Part shown: positions 12,592 through 24,753 of the stretch, in pieces | How the letters are laid out: each line of letters opens with the position of its first letter | Numbering within the stretch: the first letter of the stretch is position 1 | Origin: Buddleja alternifolia | Lineage: Eukaryota; Streptophyta; Magnoliopsida; Lamiales; Scrophulariaceae | Assembly (NCBI GenBank): GCA_019426215.1 | Contig: CM033405.1 | Span: forward strand, 10,083,001-10,147,000 | Length of the DNA: 64,000 bases | Reading direction: 5' to 3' | The notes under the pieces: generated by a model | Told to the model about the DNA's origin: nothing | Database searches by the model: none | The model's input: only the letters and a program-made list of their open reading frames with translations | Position numbers and translations under genes: made by a program

Positions 12592-13216
12592 TGATATAAG
12601 TGAAATTTAGATGATGTGCCAAGCTGACAATCTGAAAACTCAATAGGCTAGGAGCCCTACAAAAAGGTGGATTAAGGCCCGGACAATTATAATCCGGCTG
12701 GATATGAAATTGGACCGGTAAACAAAAGCCCGGACAATTACAATTTTTGAATTAAAAAGGCAAGACCCGATTAAGACTCAATTAAGAGATAATCAAAGCC
12801 CTAGTAATCAAGGACTTACCATAGCAGACTGAGAGAATCATGCGGATTCAGGCTTGATTCTAGCTAGATGTGGCTTGATCCAAAGACCCCGATTTCCTAC
12901 TAGATAGCCACAAGTATCAGCAAACTACAAACTGTCATAAATAGAAAAAGAGGGTGACAAGCTTAATTGTAGCCTTAATCATTCAAGATTATCAAAGCTT
13001 GTATAAATATACATTAAAAAAAGAGGGTGACAAGCTTAATTGTAGCCTTAATCATTAAAGATTATCAAAGCTTGTATAAATACTTACATTGAAGATGAAT
13101 AAAACAACTTTTACTTTTTCCAGCAACTACTCTGTCGATTTATCTCATTATGTTCATATTATTCTCAATTTTTCTACCTATTAATATATAAATATTATTG
13201 GTGTGAACCGAACACG
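12592..13216 (+). mobile_element. Probable solo LTR, ~625 bp
   Basis: The segment starts TGATATAAGTG and ends ACCGAACACG. It is bounded by a perfect 5-bp repeat, TATCA (12587-12591 and 13217-13221). It contains a TATA box (tataaata, near 13075) followed by a poly(A)-type signal (gaataaaaca), the order expected of U3-R in a plus-strand LTR. The terminal CG instead of CA would be one mutation. A ~72-bp segment (about 12945-13011, again 13019-13085) that includes the TATA box is tandemly duplicated. No internal retrotransposon region is attached. Confidence 0.5.
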
Positions 13217-13927
13217 TATCATTTCCCCTATTTAGTAAAAGATTAATGTAATAAAGTGTTATGAATATACTATATAAAACCATCGGTATACTTAAGAAAA
13301 ATAGTCATACCAATACAAAACATGTGCCTTAAAAGAAATGAGTATGACCAAATTTTCAAACTTTTAAGGTCTTTTCAATGATATAATTAGAGTGTGAACT
13401 ATTGTAGTTAATATTTGACACATGTTAAAGAAATGAAGTATGAAATTGGTGTGTTTGATTTAAGCTTTTGGGTCCAAATTAGCACAACAGAATATTACTA
13501 ATTTAAGGATCATGAACGTCTTTTACATGTGGTTTTGGTTCAACCCGAAGACTACACTTGAATTGCTTCGTTGCAGGTCTGTTTCAATGATTATACACGA
13601 ACAAAATATAATTCATCGATCGCTAGCATTTTAGTTTTACGTCACGTAAAAAATTATAATAAATAACAAAATACACGGTACGAAATTTGTAAATGAATAA
13701 ATTTTCTTACTTGACAATTTCTCTCTTTTTTCCTAAAAAACACAAACTGTAAGTTCAATTACATATAAAATCTCACATTGCCCACCAAAGTTGAATTGGT
13801 AGATTCGTTCAATTGTCGTGATCTCCCTGCACAGCCTTGTTTGCAAACTTCTCTATAAACGTTAAAAACCAAATCCATAAACTGCGGGGTGTCTCCTCTA
13901 AATATCACTTTGGTGTTGATTGAGTTG
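13217..13927. other. Intergenic DNA, no gene seen
   Basis: Non-coding AT-rich sequence without a recognisable element or exon. Confidence 0.4.
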
Positions 13928-14257
13928 GGATAATACTATGGTGTACTGGAAGTGTTGCTCGTGGAGCATCCATCACCACATATTTATGGAGTGGGGGTGG
14001 TTTTCAGGGAAATTCTAGCCCGCTCCTGGCTCGGCTAAACTCATGTATATTTTTTGAAATAACTTACCAATTATATGACAAGTGTAATACATTCTCCTTG
14101 TTAAATACACTTGGGTGCGGCCAAGCCGGGTTTAGGCTAGAATTTTCCGTGGTTTTCATCATCCACTAACCATAAAGAAATTACCCCAAACACTTGAATG
14201 TGTGGCTATAGTGCACCGGGAGGTAACACTCTCGGTGCACCATAATTATGTTCCAGT
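13928..14257. mobile_element. Foldback MITE with a second MITE nested in it
   Basis: The outer arms (from about 13930, GGGATAATACTATGGTG; inverse near 14225-14257, CACCATAATTATGTTCC) are imperfect inverted repeats. Inside sits a 142-bp MITE at 14007-14148 with ends GGGAAATTCTAGCC and GGCTAGAATTTTCC, flanked by a perfect 10-bp duplication, gtggttttca (13997-14006 and 14149-14158). That TSD length suggests a Mutator-like origin for the inner element. The outer TSD is not clear. Confidence 0.65.
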
Positions 14258-14660
14258 GACGTTGAGGGCAATCTAAATGAAAATGATTGGATAGGCTGAA
14301 ATGATGGGGCAAAACAAGTAATTTATTGTCGTCTTCTCTTCATTATTGTGTTTTAGTTCAATACATTCACCTACATCACATCATTTGGTATCTCTAGGCT
14401 CACTTTTTAATCTATATCATGTAAATTTTCATAAAACGCTAAAACTTAAAAGGTACAATGGTTAGCCATAATATAAAAATTGCCTTCTTTCTCCCCATTT
14501 ATTTCTGTTGACAACTCTATGTGACGCAAGAATCCTTCTAAAACCATCTCAGAATATCAAAAACTTTTGAAACTAGTTGTAACTGGTACCTAACTTATTT
14601 TGAATTTTGAATTAAAACTATTTTAGATAAAGATTAATAACTACATTTATCTATATTGAG

Positions 14661-15112
14661 TAAAAATCGCATTTTTAGTCCCATATGTTTGCCCTTTTAA
14701 TTTTGGCCGCATTCATCATGGGATTCTCACATTATGTCCAGTAATTTTAAAATTCTCACCTTTGGTCTCAACGGAATTTTCTTTCAAAAAATTAACGGTC
14801 AACTGCGTTAGTCAATATTTAGACCCATTTTTAGGGAGATTTGTCCGTGAATGACACGTGAAATAGAATAAAAATATCGTGAAATTGAATATAATCCATG
14901 TGTGAGTGCATCCATACACGAATTCTCCCCTAAAAATGGGTCAAAATATTGACTAACGAAATTAACCGTTAAATTTTGAAAGAAAATTTCGGTTGGCACC
15001 AGATGTGAGAATTTCGGAAAGTTACAAGACAATGCGAGAATTACATAAAAATAAGATCAAAATTGAAAATACCCAAACATATGAGACCGATAAAACAATT
15101 TTCCCTCCACAT
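14661..15112. mobile_element. Mutator-like foldback element
   Basis: Two arms of about 200 bp are inverted copies. The left begins gtaaaaatcgcatttttagtcc; the right ends with the inverse of gggaaaattgttttatcggtc. The inner part has 'acccatttttagggag' on both sides. Nine bases outside each end (ctatattga, ccacattca) agree at six positions, consistent with an old 9-bp duplication. The minus-strand frame at 14808-15032 is only the arm sequence. Confidence 0.6.
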
Positions 15113-15497
15113 TCAATTTAACAAATATATAATAATTAATTATGTGACACATATGAATTTACTTAGATAACATCAAAAGTTGTGTTAATATGGATACAGA
15201 TTCAGATACAAATTGAATATGGTTTGCACTGTATTGAGACTTGGTAAAATATTTTATTCATCCACCTAAATATGTTTGTAGTACAAAAGTTTAAATAGAT
15301 CAAGATTCCAATACTAGGCAAAATTGCATTTTCGGTCCCATAATATATGTAGGTGAGCACTGCTGGTTCCTTAGTTTACAGGACTTGCACATTTGGTCCT
15401 GTAATTTTTATTGATTGAGCTCTTTGGGCGTAAAAGATATTTTCAAAATATAAATTTAATTAGAATTTTGGACAACCAATTGGACAAAGCCTTCACT

Positions 15498-15503
15498 TTT
15501 ATT
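15498..15503 (-). terminator. AATAAA poly(A) signal of the viral transcript
   Basis: AATAAA on the minus strand lies about 205 nt downstream of the viral TATA box. Caulimovirids place their poly(A) signal a short distance downstream of the promoter so the terminally redundant RNA ends there on the second pass. Position is the main evidence. Confidence 0.5.
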
Positions 15504-15708
15504 GATGAAATATAAATTAAAATTACATAATATTACTCTACTCCCCTATTGGAGGAGAAAACCTTTAGCCTCTCATGAGATGACTTATAATTGGGGAAAT
15601 CCCCATACACTTTGAAAGAAGAAAGATTACAAATTTTCTATGAATATTTGTATATAAAAGAATTGGAGAAGTTTTCTGATGTTCTCCATCTGCTTTTGAG
15701 CTTCCTTC

Positions 15709-15783
15709 TTATAGCCATCATTTTCGGATTCCAAATGCGGACTACAAAGCTTATTTAATTTTTTGACATCATTGCATACGTCA
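15709..15783 (-). promoter_or_regulatory. 35S-like core promoter: as-1-like element plus TATA box
   Basis: On the minus strand an as-1-like motif (TGACG followed by TGATGTCA; plus coordinates 15764-15783) lies about 50 bp upstream of CTATAA (15709-15714), which is followed by gaaggaagctc. In the CaMV 35S promoter the paired TGACG boxes sit at a similar distance upstream of TATATAAGGAAG. It lies downstream of the last viral ORF, where the pregenomic RNA promoter belongs. The solo LTR at 15803-17630 now separates it from its upstream enhancer region. Confidence 0.65.
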
Positions 15784-15802
15784 ATCTTTCTTTATTAATG
15801 CG

Positions 15803-17630
15803 TGTTAGGAATTTCATGTTAGATGTTTTGATGATGACAATTAGGATTCCATGTTAGACCCCAAGAAATGTAAAGTATAAAAGCTTTCGTAGAACAAATG
15901 TATAAGCGCCTGAAAGCTCGTGTTTTTATACTAGGCTTGTATTTTTATCTTTATAGAGTTTAGACTAAGAATGTGATACTAAATCACTAGAAGAATTCTG
16001 TGTGAGTCTATCAAGTGATGAAGTTGAAGATCAAGCGTCTGAAGGAACAATAAAGATAAAGATTAGTCTCAAGCGTCCGTCAAACGCTAAAAGACTATCA
16101 CAGGTTACGAACTCAGCGCTCAAGATTTGTTATGGACCTTAGACCAAGTACTTAACACTAAGTCAATGATAGAATTCTGAGTGAGTCTATCAAAGATAAA
16201 GTGAAAGGACAAGCGTCTAAAAATCGGGCAAAGATTGTGACCTTTCTCAAGCGTCTGATTAACAAAGAAGGCTACTTTCAAAAAGCCTAAACTCCAAAGG
16301 CTCAAGCGCCTAGTTCTCCAAGCGTAACCTGAAGATTTAAATCCAAGTTATCAAAGATGCATGAATCAACGGAAATTATTCCCAAACGGAAATAAGACAA
16401 GATGCATCAAAAGTTGGATAAGTGCTATTAAAATATAAGCACTACAACTTATGGGCAAGCCATATCTTTGACCGAGACTGTCAGATTTATGAAACCAAGA
16501 CTATGCCTAACCAATTAAATATACCCAAAGTTAGGATTGTCAGAACTCATGGAATGTTTAGGGAAACGAGATTCCAACCGTGTCCAACGGACAAAATCTC
16601 AAAACAATCTATAAATAACCTTTTCAGCAAAAGGGACACATAGTAATACATATAGAAAAACATCTGGACGTAAAAAAAAAAAAAGGTCCAAAACTTTGCT
16701 GAATTTATTTGAGAGAAAAAGCTTATAAACTCCAGAGCCGAAATCCTTTAAGCTTCTCAAATACATTCCTAGACAGTCACCCATATTTCAAACCTCTTTT
16801 TAAGAAGAACCTACACTACTATTGAGATATCTCCAAGTTGTTTGAACTTTCCAAAAACAAACAAACCCGTAACCAAAACCATCAACACCTTCCATCTGAG
16901 TGAGAAAGCTTGTTGACTCACAAGCAATATTTTTGTGTAAAAGAAGCTTGTGGAAGAAGATCTCTATTGGAGCTGAAATCTGTGTGACCAAGGAGTTCCG
17001 AGATCAAGCGTAACTTGCACCATTTCTGAGTGAAAGAAGCAAAGGGATAGAAGGTCTTTAGTGGAGCTGAAATCTGTGTGACCAAGGAGTTCCGAGATCA
17101 TATCCAATCTCCCTCTATTTTGTAGAAGTCTCTGTGTGACTCTTCGATAATCATCATAGTGGAAAACCTCCCTGATAAAAGGAGAAGAAGGACGTAGCTG
17201 GGATTACATCACCCAGTGAACCTTATAAATATCCTGTGTCATTTACTGCTTTAACTATTTACTGTGTTATTGATTTACTATTCATATTGCATATTCTTTG
17301 ATAAAGTTTTAAAACAACTAAGCGACTACTTTTAATTAACAAATCGAACGCTAAGCTATAAGATACTTCCGCTGTGCTAACCCTGATTTAGTGACTAAAC
17401 TATGCCCTACTTTGGTAAGCGTTGAAATCACCAAGTCTAAGTTAACTTTTCTCAAGCGCCTGAAACTAGCGCTTAAGTCATTATCTCTCAAGCGCCGCAC
17501 CCAGCGCTCAAAACTTTCCGAGCGTTCAAATACTTCAAAGTGATACGAATTTTTAGAAGTAAAAGACTTCAGGGTCTATTCAACCCCCCCCCCCTTCTAG
17601 ACCCTTAACATATACCACTTGGGACTAACA
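15803..17630 (+). mobile_element. Solo LTR of a SIRE-type copia element, 1828 bp
   Basis: It starts TGTTAGGAATTTCATG, ends GGGACTAACA, and is flanked by a perfect 5-bp duplication, ATGCG (15798-15802 and 17631-17635). Both ends closely resemble the LTRs at 22671 and 34850 in inverse orientation: gatgatgacaattaggattcc after the start, and a C-rich tract plus 'tctagaccc' before the end. A TATA box (tataaata, 16610-16617) and a short internal direct repeat (ctgaaatctgtgtgaccaag, near 16975 and 17068) are visible. No internal region remains, so this is the product of LTR-LTR recombination. It lies between the viral downstream ORF and the viral promoter. Confidence 0.93.
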
Positions 17631-17770
17631 ATGCGCATGGGCCCTTGTGTTTGTAACTTTGTCTGCCACGCCTGTCTTTTTACAGCTGTTTTCTTTTCCA
17701 GCCATCCCTCTTTAATCAATCACATGATTGATTCTTAATTATTACGCCTAACTATTCTGGCCTTTTCATT

Positions 17771-19084
17771 TTACATGACTTTAACTGGGTTTGTGAAAAC
17801 CCTTGGAGTAATTTTTTTTTTCCCCTTATCCTTGTCGGATTCGGGTTTTGTCTTGGTAACCCGTATTCTTGTACCAAATAGGGGTTTCTCTAAAAACTCA
17901 CAACTCGAGCACTCCCGATTATGCCATTGATCAACATGTATAATGTTGCAGGCTTTCTTTCTGGTAGCTTCGGTTATTGGTAACTTGTTTTCCCAGATTA
18001 GCGTCCTCTTTTGCTCAAAGAGCTTTTCTGTGAATTCAGTGTTTTTTCCTGTTCTGGAGTTTAACAGGAATGATCCATTCATTGAATTTGAGAAAATTCT
18101 AAATGGACATTTGATTCTGTTCATCTCTGTAAGACAGACCCACATTCCCCATGCTCTTCTGGTGAAAATATCATTTTTTGATAGAACTAGCCAAAGGAGC
18201 ATCTCATGTTGCCACCTTAACTCTGTTGTGGGCCGCCATGTCTGGCCTATATAGTTTAATAAAATGAAACACTGGATGAGACCTTTCCTTGCTATTTCTG
18301 GTGCTGATGAAATGAACTTCAACTCCAGGATATCACCTCTTTTAAGGTGTTGCTTGTTTTGCCATGAATCATACACAACACTGAAATGCAATCCGGAAGT
18401 TTGGATATTTCTGGAAAACTTGGTGACATAGTATGTATTGAAGCTAATGCCCCAAAATCATAACATTCTCTGACTTCGTCGGGACCCTTCAAGCATCCAA
18501 ATCTTAGGATATTTCCCTGATATTTCTACCAAAGACTTATTAGGATTTATTCCTTTCCATGAGACCAATTTTTCCCAAGAACGTTGATAAACCTACCAAT
18601 GCAAATTAATCTTGTCAGTATTACCTTAGAGGTGCCTGTCTGTGGCCTAAGATTAATCTCTCCCTCTTTAACCCCAGAGGTGCATGGTTGACTTGAAACA
18701 ATAGGAGTTTGCACTTTCGATTGTTCAATTGTTTCCTTTTACCAAAATTTGATAATGGACTTGTGCAAGTGGTATTGAATCCACTGCTCCGGGTATAGAG
18801 CCCCATTCTCTAAATGCAGGTTTCGGGTTCTGTTCTCGTAATTCGCGAGTCATCACTGAAGATGATGCCTTTCGAATTGGTTCTTGTAATGTAGTCCATA
18901 ATAAAGTCATCGCATACATTGTTCACCTGATTGTGTCTTGGACCGTATCCAAATCAACTCGTTGAACTTGTCCGGCTGTTTCAGCATTTGCTGATAGCCT
19001 TCTAAATTGCTCGTTAAGCTCTTGAAGGTTTTCCCTGAGATGCCTATATCTCTTGATGATGGAATTCGCTTCATATGCTTCCAT
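17771..19084 (-). pseudogene. Viral ORF downstream of pol, position of the transactivator/viroplasmin
   Basis: An ATG at 19084 overlaps the pol stop by 14 nt, a compact arrangement typical of caulimovirids. The first ~50 residues are charged and look coiled-coil (Arg/Glu/Leu-rich). The frame then breaks several times: the stretch 18919-18725 is readable in one frame, and a 206-codon frame runs 18391-17771 and ends in a Lys-rich tail. Cavemo-, solendo- and caulimoviruses have the translation transactivator in this slot. I see no sequence motif that proves the family, so the call rests on position, length (about 430 codons) and overlap. Confidence 0.5.
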
Positions 19085-21491
19085 CTCTTATCAGGAAATC
19101 TGCAAGTACATTCTCATGAGATATCACAATAATAATGTCAAAAAAATAATATTGACATTCTGCTTGCCATCTGATAATACGCATCTTTTCAATTTTTTAT
19201 TCAAGTTTGTTTTTTAAAAAGGCTTTTACATTAGTATTATCAACTTTCAATGTAAATTCTTTAGCTAATAAAAACAGAAGCCATTTCTTAAATGCCTTCC
19301 AAACAACAAATAATTCCTTCTCGTTTATATGCCAAGTTGTGGCTTGTTGTTCGGTGAACAACCCTCCTGTATATCTACAAGGTTCTTCCTCTATAGTTGT
19401 CCTTTTCATGAGCACTGCTGCCCACCTATAATCATTGGCATCTGTATAGACTACCAAATCATCATTATCTTGTGGTATAGCGAGTTTAGGCAAGTTATTG
19501 CAAACTTGTTATAACTCACGAATTCTTTGAGTGTGAGTTTCTTCCCACTTCCACTTTGCGCTCTCCGTCTCTTTTAAAAGAGGTCAGAAATCCTTCCTAT
19601 ATCTTGCCAGATCTTTGATGAAGATACCTGCAAAGCTATCAACTCCCAAAAAGCTTTGAAGCTATTTTTTATCTTTTAGAACATCAGGAAAATTGCGTAT
19701 TTTTTCCACAATGTGTTCCTGGAGTTCAATATCTGTTTCGTCAATAAGAATACCAAGAAATTCGATTTTATTAACTTCAATTATCGCTTTCTTTTCAGAA
19801 AGCACTAATCCTTCTTTATGACATGCATCAGAAAATATTTCAAGATGTTTAATATGTTCTTTCATATTTTTGGATGCAATCAAGATGTCATCAATATAGA
19901 CAAACATGAATTCGAAATAATCTTTAAACAAATTATCCATCTTTCTTTGGTATATCTGGGGTGCATTCGCCAATCCCATTGGAAGTACATTCCAGATATA
20001 TTGTCCTTGTGGAGTAGAAAATGCAGTATATTTTCTAGACACCTTTTTCATCTTAATCTGATAGAAACCTGATTTACAATTAAATTTAGAAAACACTTTA
20101 ACACCTTTAATGCAATCAATTAGGTGTTCTCTAATGGGAATATAGTAACCATCAAGTTCAAGTATCTTATTGATATCTTGATAGTTGATTACTAATCTAG
20201 CTTTTCCCCTTTTTACCTCACCATGGTTTCTTACCAGAAACCCAGGGCTACTATAAGCGGAGACTCCAGGTTCAATGAGTTTAAGATCGATATGCTCTTT
20301 TATAGTTGTCTGCATATCTTTCTTATCCTCCATATTCATCTGAATTGGCTTGTATCGAACATACTCGTACTTGCATTGTTCTTTTACTTTCAGAGTAGCT
20401 TCGATCTTGTTCTTATCCCACCAAACCAAAGGATTCTCATTGAAATTCCTTTGGATTAATCTTTTGATATTTTCAAGAGAAAGTTTACTTTCTTCATTAA
20501 TATCAAAGAAAGACTTCTTTTCTTGTAAAGTATTCTTAAGAAGGTAAATTCCTTCTTCATCTAGATCTTTAATCTTAGTTTCTTTAATAAGGTTAATTCC
20601 TTCTTTATCTAGATGATAATCTTCACAATAATCCTTATATCCCCGTTGTCTGAAAGACACCAGAGCCTTACCAAAATGTCCATTTATCCGGCATTTTAGA
20701 ATGGGTTAATTTGCAATCATCATTAAAATCACCAAGTTTGCTACGAAAATTGATAGGCATAAGTCGATTAAAAGCCTTTTCTCACCGCAAAACTTGTATC
20801 TCATTGCCACAATTAGTAGTAAAAGTGAGCAAGTTTTTGTAATTATCTTGCATATTTGCAAAAGTTTGGATAAAATTATTATCCTACAAAATATCTGCAA
20901 ATGTATCATGAAAGTAAATAGGTGGCATTTTCACCTTAAACCAAGGTGTACCAAATGCTCCTCCAATCATGATTTGTGCCTCTCGTATACCTTTATTAAG
21001 TATTAAGATTTTCTGAGAAAAATCTCTTCCTGCAAAAATAGGTAAAGACTCCATAGTATTGCTAGGGAAAACACCGAGTTTTGCTGTACAAATCCTTGAT
21101 CCAGAATCAATATAAGCTGCAAAGTATTCTGACTTATATTGTTCATACCTACAGATATGTATATTGAAAATGGACTAGTCATTTTAAGTTGCCAATTTAG
21201 AGGCTTTTCTTGTAACATTTTCAACTCGTTTGGTAAACACCAGTACATATGATGTTCTACCCATTTTTGATAAGTAAATGATTTATTTTTGAAATTCAGG
21301 TGAAGCACCCAAAATTCAATACTTTTCAAAACATAGTATTGTTTGGTTCTATTTCTTTTGAACCAATCTCTTTGTCGATAATCCTGACAGTAATATGGAT
21401 CAATGGCATGATGTAAGGTAGGATGAACATAAAATAGTTTACACCCTAAATTATGATGTAAAATATAAAGATTATATTCATACTCAGCCAT
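19071..21491 (-). pseudogene. Viral pol: aspartic protease, reverse transcriptase, RNase H
   Basis: The ATG at 21491 opens an ~806-codon region. The protease active site YIDSGS is near 21110. RT occupies 20660-19662, with the INYQDIN, GFYQIKM and catalytic YIDDIL motifs (near 19890) and the LPMGLANAP motif. RNase H follows, with a YTDAN start near 19455, INEKEL and a C-terminal ENVLADFL. The wording of the RT (LIEPGVSAYSSPGFLV, then KARLVINY) is caulimovirid rather than Ty3/gypsy, and there is no integrase. The protease is in another frame from the regions on each side, implying two compensating frameshifts. From 20660 to the end there are in-frame stops near 19660, 19586, 19515 and 19197. 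It cannot give an intact enzyme. Confidence 0.88.
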
Positions 21492-21527
21492 TTTTATATC
21501 CCAAGAGACTGTTTATAGAATATTGAC

Positions 21528-22602
21528 TTAGTCATTCAACTTTAATGAGATGACCCTTATGCCTGCCCCTTTTCTTCCCCAAAGTTTATGATCCTCAAGA
21601 AAACTTAATCCCAAGGTGACAATACCTTGGTCACGTCCTGCAATACCTGAAACAAACACTTCATGCCCTGCCATTTTTAACATGCCCTCATATTTGTTAA
21701 TCATAGGTTGTAATATCAAATATTACTTGTACCTCTTTCCATCCTTCAGGGCATCTAATATTTACATTATTTACCCTAATAGCTTGAGGAGTTAAATCTT
21801 CAATTAATTCTTTTCCTTTTAAACTCCTAATCCTTTCTTCCGAAAAGGACATCCTGCTATTGAGATCTGTTCTAAAGCTCATTGATCGATCTAGAACTGG
21901 ATGGGCTCTGATTAAAATATCAATACCACCAATTCTTGGTATCTGAATTGGATCTGGTGCCATTACTTTTGCAAATTCCTTGAAAATTCTTGGAATTTCT
22001 ATATACTCTTTCTTTATAAACAAATCAGGATGATGTGTATTGGAAAGTGCATATGCAATTCTATAAGTTATAGAATATGGTCTATTACCTTCTTTCATAA
22101 GATCATTTCCTTTGAAATCTTGATGAAGGGTTAAGACTCAACTGAAATCTTGGTCAGCTAGGTTATATGCAATTCTGGGATGAATATCAAACATCAATTT
22201 TCATGCATATAAATTTCCTATCATTGTACCAAGACAACCATCTTTTAAGTTATTAATTCTTTAATCCATTATAGATAAGTGTAATGGCGAATTAACTCCT
22301 TCTTTGAAAGTAGCTTTGATTATTAATTCAATAGTTCCGATGTGGATCCATTTCATAGTAACAGCTACTTCTTCTCGAAGCCTACTTAATTCCTCCAGAA
22401 TTTCTTCTTTTGGAATAAGTTTCATATCCATCACATTACCAGTTAATTTCATAGGAATTGTAAATTCTCCAGAGCTTACTTTGTATATGATATTATGTCG
22501 CCTTTGATTTAATCATATTTGATTTAGGATTCGGCTAATTCCACTAGCTCTGAAACCATCATATGGTCTGAGGTTAAAGTCTTGCCTCATTATTCTTTCC
22601 AT
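21528..22602 (-). pseudogene. Viral movement protein (30K superfamily)
   Basis: This frame opens at an ATG at 22602 and encodes a cell-to-cell movement protein of the 30K type. Supporting signs are an early IELIIKATF strand, GVNSPLHLSIMD, a CLGTMIGNLYA segment and FDIHPRIAYNLADQDF, the conserved core seen in caulimovirid movement proteins. It has in-frame stops after the NLYA segment and after QDFS, and a frameshift near 21705, after which the C-terminal part (21719-21528) is in another frame. The copia element sits immediately upstream, between this gene and the coat protein gene. The coat protein frame ends at a stop and lies in a different frame, so here the two are not one polyprotein. 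Confidence 0.72.
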
Positions 22603-22670
22603 AATTTTATCTGTTATAGATGTCCTTGAAAAGAATCCGGACAAGCTATCTGATATTTGTAGTCTATCAC

Positions 22671-24209
22671 TGTTGGTCCCAAGTGGCATACGAAAGGGTC
22701 TAGAAGGGGAGGGGGGGTTGAATAGACCCTGAAGTCTTTTTCGACTTCAAAAGTATTCGTATTAAAATTGGTTTGGACGCTTGAAAATGTAGGCGCTTGA
22801 CTGAGCGTCTACTGAAGACTGTTTTTACAAAGTTAACTTAGACTTTAAGATTTGAATACTAAAACTAGATAGGTTTATCAGTTCTTTGATCAGTGTTAGC
22901 ACAGCGGAATAGTTTTAGAGTCTTCTCTTTGAAAGCTTTAGCGTCACAGAAAGTATCTTAGTTGCTTCGAGTTCGATTCAGTTTTACTTAACAGATTTGT
23001 GCAATGAATTAATAGTACAGAAATTGACTGTAAAGTAAAGAACACAATATTTGTAAGGTTCGTTGGGTGATGTAATCCCAACTACATCCTTCTTCTCCTA
23101 GAACACTTAGAGGCAATCCACTAAGATGATTCTCAAAGAATCACACAAAATTTTCTACAAATTAGGGAGAAATGGATATCGATGACTTGACCTCTTTGGT
23201 CACACAGAATTCTGCTCCAAGACACTTCTATCTCCTTGCTTCTTTCACCCAGAAATAGTGCAAGTATCCAACTTCGACTTCACACAAATCGCAAGGCTTG
23301 GATGAGGTTTTTCTAACGGTTTGTTTGAGTTTGATAAAGTTCAAAAAACTTGGTAATATCTCAATAATAATGTAGGTTTCTCTGAAAAGAATGTTTGAGA
23401 TATTGGTTGACTGTCTCGGGAATTTAAGAAAAGCAAAGAGAATGTTTTCTTGAATATTCTGGCTTTTTTTAGAGTTTAAGGATTGAGACTTCAATGCAAC
23501 AAGAATTTGGCTTGGAATGCGATTATGTATTTTTTTTGGCTTGTTGTTGAAGTCCTATTTATAGGCAATCTTGGAAAAATTGTCCATTTGACACATGCAC
23601 AGGCGCGTCTCTCACTTCCGCAAGTCAACTGCTTATGTCCTTTTCCCTGAAAATCTGCTACACAAAAGTTGGTGCTGCAGTCTGTGAATAGTTGATAGTC
23701 CAATAGGGTGACTTCTCCGTACATTCAAAAGAGCTTATCACATTTAATGCTGTTATCAGCATTTACTGCATTTGAAATAAATGCCCGTTGGCAATTACTG
23801 ATCTGAGAATATTTGCATTAAACTCTTTCTGGACTTAGAAATAAATTCAGGTGAAATCAGTCATCTATAGACGCTCATTCATCCTATAATAACTTCTGTC
23901 CTATAATCATCGCTTGATATAACTTGTCTTTTGGACGCTTGGAATCTTCATCTTCATTTAGACTTCAGGCGCTTGAGTCTTCAAACTTAACTAATGATAA
24001 GCTCACTCAGAAATCATCAGACGCTCAGTTTAAGAATACTTAGCCTAATAATCTAGAATGAAATAAAGCAAAGCCTATAGTGCCTCTTACAAATCTGGCG
24101 CTCAAAGCTTTATACATGATTTTTAATAAAATTAAACTTACATATTTTGGGGTCAAACATAGAATCCTAATTGTCATCATCAAAACGTCTAACATGAAAT
24201 TTCCTAACA
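22671..24209 (-). repeat. 3' LTR of the SIRE-type copia, 1539 bp
   Basis: Near-identical in layout to 34850-36394. It holds a TATA box (TATAAATAG on the minus strand, 23555-23563) and many cgctt/gcgcc words shared with the solo LTR at 15803-17630. Minus-strand frames inside it (for example 23494-23228) recur in the other LTR and are not thought to be genes. Confidence 0.95.
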
Positions 24210-24210
24210 A

Positions 24211-24223
24211 TTCTCCCCTTTTT
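24211..24223 (-). promoter_or_regulatory. Polypurine tract of the SIRE-type copia
   Basis: AAAAAGGGGAGAA on the minus strand lies one base from the 3' LTR, the expected primer for plus-strand DNA synthesis. Confidence 0.85.
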
Positions 24224-24753
24224 GATAATGGAAATACTTACTCTTTTATATTTCAAGAGTTAGACAGCCAAAATAAAATTTACCTTTGGTTAGTTAAGGT
24301 TAGTTAAAGTTAGTTAAGTTTCAACGAGATGTTTCAGCTGAAAATGTACTTTATATATCAACGAGAGTACAATCATTTTACAACTGAATTAAAAATACAT
24401 AAGAGACAAGAATATAGATAATGAAAGTAAACAACAGTTCATAATCGTCTTCTTAAGCGTTAGAATCTTCTGTTTACTTCAGTCCTGATTGCTTCAGATA
24501 TATTTTCTTCAAGTCTAATCATGGAAGCATGATCTTTGTCAATTACTGATTTCTTTTCTTCCTTTTGTCTCTTTCTGTAAGCAATAAACTGCTTATCCCA
24601 ATCAACTGGGTCAATACCAATAAGCCTTAACTAAATTCTGAACGTTTTGTTGAAGTCTGACATCCTCTATTCTTTAGCTATAAGCTTTGGATCAGAAAGC
24701 TCTGGAATGGGTGGTCGTTCAAATGGAACATCAAATTATTTAAGTAATGCTCT

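Noticed and set aside
17943..18254. 103-codon plus-strand frame
   Set aside because: It is antisense to the better-supported viral frame at 18391-17771 and has no recognisable motif.
19071..21491. Ty3/gypsy retrotransposon as source of the RT at 19.7-20.7 kb
   Set aside because: RT wording is caulimovirid, no integrase or LTRs are present, and movement and coat protein genes lie upstream in order.
23228..23494. 88-codon frame in the copia LTR as a gene
   Set aside because: It recurs in the other LTR (35413-35679) simply because the LTRs are copies, and it matches no family.
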